The notes: a model not told the origin generated them from the sequence alone. A stretch of 64,000 nt of DNA from Amaranthus tricolor (GCF_026212465.1 NC_080049.1:10107052-10171051); one strand, 5' to 3'; numbered from the stretch's first letter, positions 13,901 through 25,433 are shown. Numbers and translations are program-made.

Positions 13901-16900
13901 GTGTCATTTTTTAATAAAGAAAAATTTTATCAATGAAGAAAAGGAATGAGAGAACCCTGGAAAGTTCAGCTATCTAACTACATTAATATGTTCCATTCTT
14001 CTCTACATAGCCCATTCGAAGAACAATGTTGATAGAGGCCATTGACCTTGGCCCATAACGAGGCTAAAATTTTTTCTTCATCCCACTAATTTCTAAGGAC
14101 CAGAATCAATCCTTAAAAATTCGCCTATTCAGATAGACCGTAGAATTGCATTACAACAACACATCCTTAATTTCTTGAGGTCTTGATTGCCACCAAACTC
14201 ATGGAAATTAGTAAATAAGAAATTCCCAATTCTTCCAAAATCCTAGAGCAACCCACTCTTGTCTACCAATCTTAAAATGACTGGTCTAAAGACCCTTTGC
14301 AAATCTGCAAATGCATAAAAAAATAATCATTATTTTCTTTTATCCCTCAAACACATAATGCATCTATGTGAATTCAATTTTAGGTCTTCTATTCTGCATT
14401 GTATTAAGCTTCCTAAATCCTAAGATGATAGCCTAGAGTGCTAATTTCAAACATGTTAAACAATTACAACTCAACTAGACTTTAAAAGCCAATACAAACA
14501 ACCAATATCATCAATTGTTAAACTGAAAAAAAATTGTAACCAATATTTGAACCAATGTTACCTGAAACGAAATTCGATCCAATACGAGAAATGAAAACGA
14601 ATTCAAGAAACATTAATTTTAGTTTTAAACACATAGAAAACATAGGTGCAATTTTATTTTACTCCAAAAAGGGTAAAAGAAAAGAAAATGATTAAAAAGA
14701 AAAGATAAGAAAAAAGAAAAGAAAGGCTTATGGTATTATATGCTTTTGGGCTTGAAAAAAAATATTTGGGGAATGTAGTTTTGGATTGTTCTAGAGTTTC
14801 GGAAACGAAGGATCCGAAATGGGATACAAAGGAAATTTTTTGGTTTCCGGTAACTATGATTTAAACAACCCCTTTATTTTGTCTACTATTTTAGTCATCG
14901 TTTCCAAGAATGCTTTTAGAAGTTAGGTTTTAGCCTTGCGGCATGTGTATTCAATTTTTAAGTTGGGTGGTTCCCCCTTCTTTGTTGGTTATGCTGTAAA
15001 TGATCTCTCAGACTAACTTGCCTATGGACCTTGAAAATCCTCTGTTTATCATGATCCTTGATCAGTGTTGCCTGATGTGCTATGTAATTCACCCTATGAA
15101 TTCATGTTTCAAACAAAAATGGCCAAATATAAACCATAATTGACTATAAGCAATTCGTAGGGGGATTAGGTAACACTGCTCTTGACTATAGCTATAAATC
15201 TTCTGCACTGATATTTTCACATCAACTAGATATAGGTTGATTGACCTATCTCATAGAAGTAATTTTGTGCACCTATATATTTGGCTATCTGGACTTGGTT
15301 ATTGGGGATCAAATTGTGAGTTATTTCGTTGGCAGTACCATTTATGATGATCAAATTGCTGTGAGGGTCTTTTATATTTGTGTAACCTATGTCTACGCTG
15401 TTAGTTGTCGTCACACTTAAGATGACGGTTTTGATCAGAATTTAACATTAATGTCACAGGGTGCATGGAGTAGCTGTTGCAGAAATGCCACTCATCGCCA
15501 CTTGTAGTAAGTATCGTCGACAGGGAATGTGTCGCCTTTTGCTAAACTCTGTTGAGAAGGTATTTTACTTTGTAACTGGTTTCTTTTTTTTTTTTTTGGC
15601 ATTGGGTTGGTAGTGCTAGCAGGATTGTTTCTATCTTCCTCTGGTATCTTTCCCGGAAGCAAGGCATGAATATTAGCACAATACGACTTCATCGGGATTA
15701 GTTCCTGTAAATTTATTCTCTTCCTTTTACCTTTCCTTGTCTATCAAACTCACTCCACTTTTTGACCTTTTATGGTTCCAGATGCTCATTTCCTTGAAGG
15801 TCGAGAAGCTTGTAATTACTGCAATTTCTGATGTAGTTGAAACCTGGACAATTGGTTTTGGCTTTGTCCCTGTGGAAGAGGAGGAGAAAAGAAGCTTGAA
15901 CAATATCAACTTAATGGTCTTTCCGGGTACCGTAATGCTGAAAAAGATGCTTTACGTGAATCAAGCTACAGACTTACAAAAAGGTGAATTCATGTTCAAT
16001 GATAGTCGTAGTCACCCCTGTTAAATTGAATTTTTGATTAAGTGATTAACTGATATTGATCAAAATTGCTTTGATGGGGATCCTAAAACAGATGTTGTAA
16101 ATGGAAATAGTGAAGAGAACACTCTTAAGGGAAATGCAAATGAGCTAAAAGTTAAGCTGATACGCTTCCCTGATATGAAGACTAGCGACACTCAAAACAG
16201 TGGTGGCGTTGCTGAAATTGAGAGCCTGCATTTGGGTAACTTAGAGGAGGTTACGGTAACTGATGAAACTACAGGTTTTAGATTAGAGGAGTTTTTCGAT
16301 GTACCAGTTGAGTGTTCAATGGGAATGAATGAGGAGGCTTATGAGAACGAAAATTTGCAGTCTTGTTCATTAAGAACAGCTGAAGATGAGAGTCTGATGG
16401 ATTCTCGAGTTTCTGCTGTGGAGTCAGAAATTAAACATGGGATTCAAGATCAGAGTAATTGTTTGGAAGTTGTTAAAGATCAAGATATTGTTGACACTGT
16501 TGAACGCTTGGAAATTCCGCCTGCCAGGAACAATGCCAGTAGCAGAGCTGAATCAGTATCTGCGGATAAGCCTACTAAACTTTCAGAAGTTCCTAAATGC
16601 ACGGATTGTTTAGGTGTGTCTGTTTTCGGAGAAAAGGAAACACATGTAGAAGTAACATGCGATGTTGTCACTAATCCTGAGAGCTTAATTATGGAATCTG
16701 GATACATGTTACTTCCGAACTTGGAGAATCTAGGGGTGGTGAAAGGAGACATACAAGCTGCTGAAGCCATGGATGTAGATACTGTCACTGACAGTAGTAA
16801 ATATGTAGCTACCGAAACAGTGAATTTGGAGGCAGAAAAAGAAGATGAGCAATCTTCTGGAAGTGAGACTGTAAGCAATGTGAGAGATAATGAAGATGTG

Positions 16901-17404
16901 AGGGAAGATGAAGCTTTCACGGGCATAAAATTAGGAGCGGAGAGTGATACGAGTAAAATTATGGTTTCAAGTAACTCGTCTGCAAATACTACAACCAAGT
17001 TGGTTCATGTGGAGTCGGGGAAAGAAGCTGCCGTTCAAAACATGGAATCAGAAGCTGTAAACGACAGTGCAAATTTAGTGGATTCAGAGGCCGGAAATGA
17101 TGTAAAGAATGGTAGCGAAACGGAAATAAGCAACGAAAGGGATATTTCGGGAACGATTCAGGAAGACAAAGAAACTGCTGTCGAAGTCATGGAAACAGGT
17201 GCGGAACCTATTGGCGACTCAGAATCGTTGGGCAAAGAAGGTAGTTTAGGAAAGCATTTATCAGAAAAATTTGGTGAATATGATATAGGTGTTGTAATCC
17301 AGGAAAGGGATGCTGGTGAAGAAACCCAGTCTGTAAGTTTTGTTGAAAACCAGCTTTCTTTGATTGAACAATCTCAGGAAGCTAGTGTTTTCCCCAACTC
17401 TTAA
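1908..17404 (+). CDS. IDM1-like PHD-finger / GNAT acetyltransferase chromatin protein (8 exons)
   Basis: Exons 1908-4418, 6927-7050, 7253-7332, 7465-7706, 13551-13637, 15460-15559, 15782-15983 and 16092-17404 join with GT-AG borders into one 1552-residue frame. Start ATG 1908 is chosen because an in-frame reading from 1884 begins with GTG, and [14 protein letters not shown] is the acidic start expected of the family. A conserved basic block lies at residues 275-325. A TPL-binding (TDBD/Tify-type) segment with CNCCSE lies at about 735-790. A C4HC3 PHD finger ([16 protein letters not shown], split by intron 1) starts near 810. A GNAT acyltransferase fold spans about 985-1115, with the acetyl-CoA loop [11 protein letters not shown] and FPGTVML. 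A 437-residue acidic tail fills the last exon. Relatives such as Arabidopsis IDM1 are nuclear histone acetyltransferases that recognise chromatin and counter DNA methylation; activity here is inferred from family. Intron 4 is 5.8 kb and carries transposon sequence. Confidence 0.9.
4990..5215. repeat. Degenerate dispersed repeat in intron 1 of the PHD/GNAT gene
   Basis: Contains a core (CTAAATTTGGTCGCAATAAG, then AAAATCTTTACGGT) that recurs in diverged form near 7845-7900 and partly near 1005. No clear terminal repeats or target-site duplication could be fixed. Probably a decayed non-autonomous element. Confidence 0.4.
7770..7930. repeat. Degenerate dispersed repeat at the start of intron 4
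   Basis: Shares the ACCTATATTTTGGTCGCGGT / AAAATCTTTTAtaAtACGGT type core with 4990-5215. It begins about 60 bp after the exon 4 donor site. Boundaries are uncertain. Confidence 0.4.
7988..9645. mobile_element. Non-autonomous element with long inverted ends in intron 4 of the PHD/GNAT gene
   Basis: The left arm (from about 7988) and the right arm (to about 9645) are imperfect inverted repeats. They share TAATCCAAC-TATTTCTT, TGAAAATAAA, ATTCCAC and a GTCC-CT-AAAATAT-CCCAA block in the same order when one is reverse-complemented. Internal stretches near 8160-8280 and 9290-9430 also pair, so most of the element could fold into a hairpin. No coding capacity. The structure fits a long-TIR MULE-type or foldback element; no clean target-site duplication was found. 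Confidence 0.6.
9650..13545. other. Remainder of intron 4, no gene recognised
   Basis: AT-rich intron sequence. Open frames of 60-96 codons near 9937-10367 and 12897-13130 lack recognisable domains or splice context. A G-rich stretch lies at about 11990-12065. I see no confident element boundary. Confidence 0.5.
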
Positions 17405-17647
17405 TATATATTAGTTTATATATTCCAAATTTTCCTTGTCATTTATTTCTTGTTAATTTCATGATTTTACTTGCAATATTTATCATGTTCATTAGTACAC
17501 CTTCAAGCCATAATTTTTGGTATTTATTGGTCTTAGTGCCATGATTTTACTTGCAAATTATTCTTTTTCGATTAAAAAACTCAATTTTCTCATTTACATG
17601 ATAAAAATGAATCAAAATTTGGTCCTGCTAGGAGGAATATAGAGTGA

Positions 17648-20580
17648 TCAGTTGTAAAAGTCTTGTAACATATGTGCATACAAAATCTCATTCCATGTAT
17701 CAGGAACTCCTGGTAAACACCAATGAATGCAATCAGCATAATTTTTTGGGTCAGCTTTTTGTTCCTTTGTTAACAGTTTGCCTTTCCTTTCTGTGTAAAT
17801 TGTGGTATGTGCATCTTTTCTGAAGTCTGATAACTGTGTGATGTTGAGAAATGTTACTTCAGTCTTTAGATTTTGCAATGTTTCTTGCACAATTTTCATG
17901 ATGTCAAGGCTCGTACCGATCCCCCAATACGGTCCATGGATCGGTTCCTTTTCGTTGAAGCAGTTTCCGTCGCTGCCAGGGTTCCATTCTGAGCTCCTGT
18001 CATTTGCAGATAATCAATCATTTTCAATTACATTCAGTACTTATCCTGGAGTAATGCTACTCGAATTCAATTGTACTTGACATTTGACCTTAAACGAACC
18101 AAACCAACCCAGATTGAATGTTCGATAATTTTCATATGACCCAAACTGAACTAGTCATGATCAGAACTGTTTACAAGATTTATAGTATTTGTTGTTGCTT
18201 GTTAAAATAAGAAAAGGTTACCACAAATGAGTAGGAGACAAGCTTATGAAGTAGACTTTCTGTGTCTGAGGATTGATGTTAGAATCCAACCAGTTTGCCC
18301 ATGTTTCCAATGCCATTTTGTAAGCTGTTGTAACATTGTACTCTTTTATGTCATTGGGATTTCCATACCTGAAACATGTTTCCAACAAAACCAGGGAAAA
18401 AAAAGGTTCAATCAGCTAAATATTCACCAATAAAGTATATAACATGTTATGGGACTACAATCATCCACGTACTGTCTCAGGCCTACAGTCCCATATAGTT
18501 TGTAACATATTCCCCCCAAAAGTTATCACTTTGGGAACTTAAATGTTGCCAACTATATGCGGCAGAGGGAGTATGTTTTTGATTAGGTTGGTTCTTTGCT
18601 TAGAAGTCAACGTGATGGAAGGTCATGGGTTCGAATTCCATCCTCTTATTTAAATTGGAGTTATTCAACGTTAGTATGAGGAAGACATGTGTTGTATCCA
18701 TACTTCTAGTCAACATACCTCAAATTTTAAGAATTTTTATAAATATTAATTAATTCTTTTAATTATATCTTTATAAATTAATAAAAGGGGCATATGTCGT
18801 ACTATATTTCAGCTCCCCAAGTAGCTTAGCCACAGCTTCTAGCACAAAGTCTCTCATGTGAAGAAACGTAATAGATTATATCGCGCAACAATCATTATTC
18901 CTTTTAAGTATTGGTTCCTTGACAATTCTAAAGTATATTACCACAACAATTAATTAAGACTTACGTTGCGTTAATTATAGGCTTGTACATCCACCAAACA
19001 TAGCTTTCAAATACTAAATAGTCCACTCCCTCCCAATTTTGGGTGTGATTAGAAATACGATCAAGCTTGACCAGTCTTTTAAGCACTGTATGATTTGTAG
19101 AATGGTCTGAATTTGACTCAACTATGAAAGGAGCCCAGTAAAACTCAATTGTTGCATTATATTCCTGCAAACATACAACCATAATTTATCATTGGGATCA
19201 TGATATCGTGTGAGGAGGGTATGTGTTGCATCCACACTTCTAGTCTAAAAGGCTCTCGTGTGAGGAGGCGTGTTAAGAGTATATAACATATCCTGGGGCT
19301 TCCATCATCAGCTTAAGCTTTTGATTGTATGGAGAAGGTCTGTGTTCCATCCACATTTATAGCCTAAAGGGCTCTCGCGTTAGAGGGCGTGTTAGAGTAT
19401 GTAACATATGCTGGAGCCTTAACCATCAACTTATGCTTTTTGTTGAGTTGATTTCTTGACAGTGAATAATGTATTTATATCGGTAACCACTGTGAACATT
19501 AAAAGATAAAAACCTGAGCATGGAAGATCTTCTTGGAAGGAACTTTGTGTAGTGATTTTTTTCCTTCAGGAATTACGGACTGTAACAAACAAACCATGGA
19601 ATCAAATTGACCTCTTTGAATCGAGTCGCCTACGAACATCAACCGTTTGTTCCTAAGTATATGTAATAGCTTCACTGCACTAAACCTGTTATCATGATCA
19701 ACATTCATCAGGAATCCTTGTACACATCTACATATATTTAACCAAGTTTATGAATTAGACTGTGTTGTTTTTGTTTTAGACATGCCCAATCCCCATCCTA
19801 AGCAGAAGCCACTTAACAGCATTTGATAAAATGGTACTAAAACATTGTTGTAAGTAACGTATGAAGGAAACAAGGAAAAAGGGAAATACATTTGATGGAA
19901 TCTGATGTATTTGTGCTGATATGATTACGGATGCACATCGACATATATTTAACCAAGTTTATGAATTAGACTCTGTTGTTTTTATTTTAGTCATGTCCAA
20001 TCCTCACTGTGAGCCACTTAACAACATAGGGATAAATAAATACTGAAGTGTAGTTATAAATATTGTATGTTGGGAATAAGGAAAAGGGAACTAAGTACAT
20101 TGTGATTGGATCCAATACATTAGTGATGATATGGTAGCGGATACACATCTACATATATATAACCATGTTTATGAATTAGACTGTTGTTTTTGATTTAGTC
20201 GTGTTCAACTCCGACCTTAGGCAGGAGCCATATAACAACATTGAGGTAAATGATAGTGAAATGTTTTTGTAAAAAAAACGTATGTAGGGAACGGGAAAAA
20301 GGGAATAAAATACATTTGATGGGATCCAAGGCATTAGTGCTTATATGATAGCGGATGCACACCCAATACGAAAATTGCAAAAGGATAAATTACCTTGGTA
20401 AATTGCAGTCATTAGGCTGCCATCTCCAAAACTGATAAAAATCATCAGGCCTTCCATTTTTTTGACAAGTAACTTGTTTAACCAAATAAGGACAGCTCTG
20501 TTCAGTATAGAATGGACGGGTGAGATTATCCCAAACCCATTTTCCTTCAAACACATTACAATCTTCAATATCTTCATAAA

Positions 20581-20619
<39 letters not shown>

Positions 20620-20809
20620 CAAAAACATTGATAAAATACTTGTCAATTCCACTTCCTTGCAACCAAAATTGCCATTGAAAAATACTTGTTTCCTTACTAT
20701 TTTTCAAGTTATCAAAAACCAGTCTTGCAGTGCCTAAAAGTAGTACACAGCCTAATGCAATGGGTAAAATGGATATGTATTTTCGATTCGAAGATGGTTG
20801 GGTTGTCAT
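17648..20809 (-). CDS. TRICHOME BIREFRINGENCE-LIKE (TBL28/TBL30 type) polysaccharide O-acetyltransferase (5 exons)
   Basis: Minus-strand exons 20809-20394, 19685-19514, 19164-18965, 18368-18222 and 17996-17648 splice with GT-AG borders into 427 residues plus stop, normal for TBL proteins. Residues 11-31 form one hydrophobic segment expected to anchor a type II Golgi membrane protein. A stem region with an Asn tract (about 65-76) follows. The Cys-rich PMR5N part starts at [13 protein letters not shown]. The esterase block has [15 protein letters not shown] (GDS serine motif), and [16 protein letters not shown] near the end supplies the DxxH motif. Members of the TBL28-35 clade acetylate xylan in the Golgi; [14 protein letters not shown] and [16 protein letters not shown] look closest to TBL30, from memory. 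Substrate is inferred. It converges on the PHD/GNAT gene. Confidence 0.92.
18440..18740. repeat. LTR- or SINE-like repeat fragment in TBL intron 3
   Basis: Contains a GGTTCGAATTCC stretch like an RNA polymerase III B box, preceded by GGTTGGTTCTTTG. Nearby words (TATATAACAT, a CATACTTCTAGTC segment) also occur in the tandem repeat at 19209-19450. Boundaries cannot be fixed. Confidence 0.4.
19209..19455. repeat. Two tandem copies of an about 120-bp LTR-like unit in TBL intron 2
   Basis: Each unit carries, in order, a TGTGTT-CATCCACA stretch, a TAGTCTAAA/TAGCCTAAA stretch, CTCTCG-GT and AGTAT-TAACATAT-CTGG-GC, ending in a CTTAAGCTTTT-like stretch. The units differ at many sites, so the duplication is old. 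The ending resembles Copia LTR 3' ends. Confidence 0.6.
19723..20360. repeat. Three tandem about 211-bp units in TBL intron 1
   Basis: The word CACATC followed by ACATATAT opens each unit at 19723, 19934 and 20144, and a partial fourth start (GCGGATGCACAC) lies at about 20351. Each unit contains GTTTATGAATTAGACT, a GAGCCA/GAAGCCA segment, a GGGAA-AAGG segment and TGATATGATAGCGGAT-like ends. The array fills nearly the whole 708-bp intron. Confidence 0.85.
20580..20619 (+). repeat. ATT/AAT microsatellite inside TBL exon 1
   Basis: Thirteen TAT/ATT units in a row. On the minus strand they read in frame as AAT codons, encoding about 12 consecutive asparagines in the stem between the membrane anchor and the Cys-rich domain. 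Length changes in units of three would keep the frame. Confidence 0.95.
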
Positions 20810-22223
20810 TTCGAGTTTTCGAGGATGGAAGGGAGGAAGGAAGGAAGAAAATTTTGTAGGATTTTAGTATTTTTAATACATTTTTTGATATGATTTTGTG
20901 TTAACTTTAGATCCAAGCATTTTTAGAAGTTGTTCATGCAACAACCGGTTGGTAATGTATCTTTATTAGGTGTCTTTGTGTTAACTCTTCTAATCCTTAA
21001 GTTTGCTTCTTCTTGGTGATTGTTACATGGAGTTTAGAATTACATTATTTCAAGGGATACAAGTTAGTCCATACAATTTGTTCATGGTGAGAAATACAAC
21101 ATTACCAAAGTTGTGGATCGGGGTCGGCTTATTTTTAGCGTGTAACGACGGCTTATGCCCGAGCGATATGGGATTCAAGTGGCGAGGACATGTGATGTAG
21201 TCCTTTTCTTCTTTTTTTTTTTTGTAGTGGGAGGGGATCATATGTATGCAACCTTATGATTACCTGTGTTAGTTAAAAAGATGTTTTCGATGGATTTTTA
21301 GTAGCAAAATATTATCTACAATTTCACATCAATTAAAATGTGTATATAAATTAATAATTTTTTTTTAATATAGTTAAGTATAATTTGAAACCAAAATAGT
21401 ATTAATCTTTGGGGACATTAAATTAGGGACATAGTTACTCATGATAAGTAGTATAGTGAACCTATTTCATGAACTTCAATGCGTGATAATTAATTAGCTT
21501 GAAACAACATATATAACTTAATCTTGATGAAATCTTTTTTAGATCAAATATTATTCATAAAATTTTCAATTTTATGAGAGATGTCAAGAACCAGCTCATT
21601 TATAAGAAATAAGGCACAAATCTACCTCAGCCAGAGGAGTTAAAAATAGATTTGATAGTTTGATATATATCCGTCTCTGTAACGAAATCGATTTGACCCA
21701 ACGTTAAATTATATTAACAATTGTAAACACTGACACGGACAAAATATCTAATTCGAAACTGAATGAACACCTGTAATTCCTACTTATCAAATTGTCGGGT
21801 ATTTGGATACAAAAGGTGCAAAAAATCCTAATCCTAATATAGCAATCATTAACATGGTGGACGGAAAGGCCCTAAGGGAAAATAGATGAAAAATCAACAA
21901 ATATGATTCGTTTAAGTGTATTCATACTCATTCAAGGATGTGATGCAAGTTTTATTCTTCATGTGCCTTCATTTCACATTGTGAAATTTAAATAAATCAT
22001 CATGAAACGCAATTGTATGTGTCTGGATTAGAGTCAGATCTCAATTAATTCCTTAAAGACGTAGCCTTTAATGCAAAGCTAAGAAAGAAAGTACAACAAC
22101 AATGTGTAGTCTCACCGTATAATGTAGTAGGACTATGCTTTTTCTAAGAAAATGTGAAAGTTCCAACCGAATGCGCAAAAGGCAAACTTTTTGTGCCAAT
22201 GCTCAATGGAACAACCAATGAAA
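20810..22223. other. Upstream flank of the TBL gene, no gene recognised
   Basis: The first few hundred bases presumably hold the TBL promoter and 5' UTR (a purine-rich GGAAGG run on the plus strand near 20825-20850 lies just before the ATG). The rest is AT-rich, with no domain-bearing frame and no clear repeat ends. Confidence 0.5.
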
Positions 22224-22228
22224 GGTGT

Positions 22229-22694
22229 TGATGGAAGTTTTGGGGCGTAATTATAGTTGGATCCAAATAAATATTATTTTACATTAATTGAATATAAATA
22301 TTAATTTGATTACATTATGATTTGTACAATAATATTTTGGTGGGACACTTGTTCTACACTTATTCTCTCTTCAATTATATTTTTATGCGTGAATTCATGT
22401 TTCACTTATCAATCTCTCTATTTTGTGTAAAAATTTTGTGATTTGAGCTCATGGCTCAATCCTTTGTTTTTATGTGAGTTTCTTGCTCTATATGATGCAA
22501 ATATCATAATACTCTATTTATACTTGCTATAAAACATTCTAGTAGTTAAATTAGGATTTTATTTAGAAATTTCTTTTTTTACTTCACACCTGCCTTCCAC
22601 TATATTCTAGTATATTTGAAGTATTACCTCTTACTTAACACTACATAGTTCTAGATAATCATCTTCTAGATTTTTCTGATTAGCATTTCTAGTA
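22229..22694 (-). repeat. 3' LTR of the 1.8-kb element
   Basis: 466 bp. About 25-30 bp longer than its partner because of an AT-rich segment near 22498-22530. Confidence 0.9.
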
Positions 22695-23565
22695 CTCCCT
22701 CCTAATCTGAAAAAACTAGACTTCAAAAATCTTTGCATATATCGTGAGAAATTGTCGATGCACCTGTCACCAACACTTACGATCTCGTACCTTGAATTTT
22801 CTTTTTTGACCCCCATGTCGCCAATTATCCCTTGTCATCAAAGTGCATTTGTCTTCTTATGTCTTCTTGTTGGTATTCTTATTACAAGCATCTTCTAGCT
22901 ACTATTCATCTGTAGCATATCTTCTTGTGGACTATGCTCATGTCACCACTCGTTTTCCAAAATATTTTCTTTCTCTGAAATTTTTAATTATTAGTGCACA
23001 CGTCACCACCTCATGTCATACATGTAACAATCTTATATTTTCATCTTAAACTTCTTCATAATTTCTTGTTTCATTTTATTTTGTTTTCTTCTCTTATTTT
23101 TTAGATAATCTTGTTACTAGCCATCACATACTTTTCACCAATGTTCTTTTACTTTTCTCTTAATTTCTTTGGGTTCATTTCTTTTTGTCTTCTCCCTTTT
23201 TTAGTCTTGTTATCAACTAATCCCACCAATTTTTCTTCAAATTTGCTCTTCATTTTTTCTCTAGTTAGTGCTCATGTCACCAACTTTTCATATTTTTTTT
23301 ATAAATTTTAATTTCTCAATCCTCTTTTATTGTCAAATTTCTTCAAATTCTTTTGTTATTGCTCATGTCATTTTTAAAATTTTTATTACTGCTCTTGTCA
23401 CCAACATCCTTCATTAATTTTTATTTTGTTTTTTTTCTCATTATAACTTTTCTTTATTAGTCTATTCTTGTAAGATATCAAAAATACTTACCATAGATCT
23501 TGTTGTGCTCTTGCGATCCTCTCTTCGACCACTTCGTACTTTATTCTTGGTCTCCCGATTTTTCA

Positions 23566-23577
23566 GCTCTGATACCA
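23566..23577 (-). other. Primer-binding site (initiator tRNA-Met)
   Basis: Reads TGGTATCAGAGC on the minus strand, directly adjacent to the LTR at 23578. This sets the orientation of the element. Confidence 0.9.
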
Positions 23578-24018
23578 TGATAGAAGTTTTGGGGCACACA
23601 CGGAATTGTAGTTGGACCCAAATAATTATTGTATTACATTAACTGAATACATATTAATTTGATTACATCATAATTTGTACAATAATATTTTGGTGGGACA
23701 CTTGTTCTGCACCTATACTCTCTTCAATTATGTTTTTATGTGTGAGCACATGTCTCACTTATCAATATCTCTATTTTGTGTAAATATTTTGTGATTTGAG
23801 CCCATGGCTTAATCCTTTGTTTTTATGGGAGTTTCTTGCTCTATATGATGCTATAGAACATTCTAGTAGTTAAATTAGGATTTTATCTAAATATTTCTTT
23901 TCTTACTTCACACCTTCCTTCTACTATATTCTAGTATATTCTAACTATTACTTCTTACTTAACACTATATAGTTCAAGATAATCATCTTCTAGATTTTTT
24001 TTATTAGCATTTCTAATA
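23578..24018 (-). repeat. 5' LTR of the 1.8-kb element
   Basis: 441 bp, clearly collinear with 22229-22694 apart from scattered substitutions and the indel described there. Confidence 0.9.
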
Positions 24019-24171
24019 GGTGTCACGTATGTGGATTCAGATGACTCTGAAAGAAAAAAGCTAGAGAACGATGAAAGATTAGAGAGAATTTAAAGCGGTG
24101 ACGTACGAGGGTCAAAAAAGATATTCCTTATTAGAATTGGTAAGAGGCTACCTCAACTCAATAATGAGATA

Positions 24172-24714
24172 TAGGGATGATTATGAGTCCAAGATCCTAT
24201 TGGACTTTTTTAAGACCTGCCCCTATTTTCAGGGTCTATATTAAATTTTTTGAGACCCAAAGAATCCAGATTTGATTTTGGGTCTAAAAAAATGAATGGG
24301 TTTGGGTTTGTGTTCGGGTTTAGGGTCTTTAGATCCAGACCCTCTCTATGAACCATTTAAAATCTATACCTACTAGACCCGTTTTAAACCTTTAGACCCG
24401 CTCTAGAGCCCATTTATTATACAACCTAGAATTGATTTTAATTTCGCTCTATATTTATTAGGACTCAATTTGAACTTGTATACTATCCAAAATTCCATTT
24501 TAGAACTAATAAAATCTTTGAAATGTAAAAAAAAGTTTAATTATAATTAATTAAATTACAACCCATTAAGGACCCTAGCTAGATCCATTAGACCCAACGA
24601 GTCTAGTTTTGTGTCCAAAATTTTTAGACACTTACGTTTAAATTTGGGTATGGGTCCACCATAATTTAATGGGTCTACGTGTCCGTTTGGACCCAACCTA
24701 GATGCTATCCATGA
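24172..24714. mobile_element. hAT-like short element with GGGTCT/AGACCC subterminal repeats
   Basis: Starts TAGGGATGATTATGAG and ends with a rough inverse (..GATGCTATCCATGACTA). The interior is full of GGGTCT, GGGTTT and AGACCC words near both ends, the layout of plant non-autonomous hAT elements. No convincing 8-bp duplication was found, so the ends are approximate. Confidence 0.55.
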
Positions 24715-24774
24715 CTAATAGTATATAAATACTTTGATATTATAGTCATGATATAAGTTCTCCCTTTGAATGTG

Positions 24775-25080
24775 TTTATGGAGTTTTGTGTGACTCTACC
24801 GCAGTTCAGTTGCGTGTTTTGTGTAACTCTATCGCGATCCAATTGTGCGATTTGTGCGGTTAGTTTCCATTTACGAGTGTACTAAAAATTAAAGCAAGCT
24901 TTAAACAGTCGTCACTTCTCGATCGATTATTGAAATTGGGTATGAAATATATCATTGGAAAGCTCTTGAAGTCTAATTTCTAATGCAGTAAATTGTGCAC
25001 TAATGGAATTTTTCTATCAAAATTTATGACCAAAATAGTGAATATGTATCAAATTTTAGCACAAAACTTTTGCATTATTT
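24775..25080 (+). repeat. Half copy of the palindromic repeat found at 33.9-34.7 kb
   Basis: Carries one about 170-bp unit (CTTTAAACAGTCGTCACTTC ... GGAAAGCTCTTGAAGTCTAA ... GTATCAAATTTTAGCACAAA) preceded by a GTGTACTAAAAAT spacer. This is the same order as the right arm of 33920-34740. Confidence 0.75.
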
Positions 25081-25433
25081 CTTCTCTTTTGCTTCTCTTC
25101 GTTGTAAAGCATCTTTGGTTGAGCTAAAATTAAAAAGTATAAATATTAATTAAATAAATAAATTAGACCCGTTTGTACAAAACGTTGGACTTGCTTAGGT
25201 CGAGTCATACAAAACGTGCTACTAGGTCCATTTTCTGATTTTTTTTAATTTTATTTTATTTTTTAATTAATATTTATTTTTTAAATTTAATTATTATTAA
25301 TAATTTTAGTTTGATAATAATAATTTTTTATTTTATAATAAAAAATAAATTTAAGGGCATTTCGTAATTTCATTTTAAAAGGTGGCTACACATTAAAAAA
25401 GATAGAGACATTTAAGAAGCGGACATTTTGTTT

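Larger units (their letters stand above)
22229..24018 (-). mobile_element. Complete 1.8-kb non-autonomous LTR retrotransposon
   Basis: Two direct LTRs (22229-22694 and 23578-24018) flank an 883-bp interior. A primer-binding site complementary to initiator tRNA-Met (plus-strand GCTCTGATACCA, 23566-23577) abuts the right LTR. A purine tract (plus-strand CTCCCTCCT) abuts the left LTR. The element therefore reads on the minus strand. A perfect 5-bp target duplication GGTGT lies at 22224-22228 and 24019-24023. The interior has no gag or pol, so it must be moved by proteins of another element. Confidence 0.92.

Noticed and set aside
16480..16998. 172-codon frame on the minus strand
   Set aside because: It is a shadow of the acidic plus-strand exon 8, with Ser/Val-rich composition and no domain.
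22843..23311. Two plus-strand frames with hydrophobic residues
   Set aside because: They lie inside the LTR element interior on the antisense side, and their Phe/Ser/Leu content follows from a T-rich strand.
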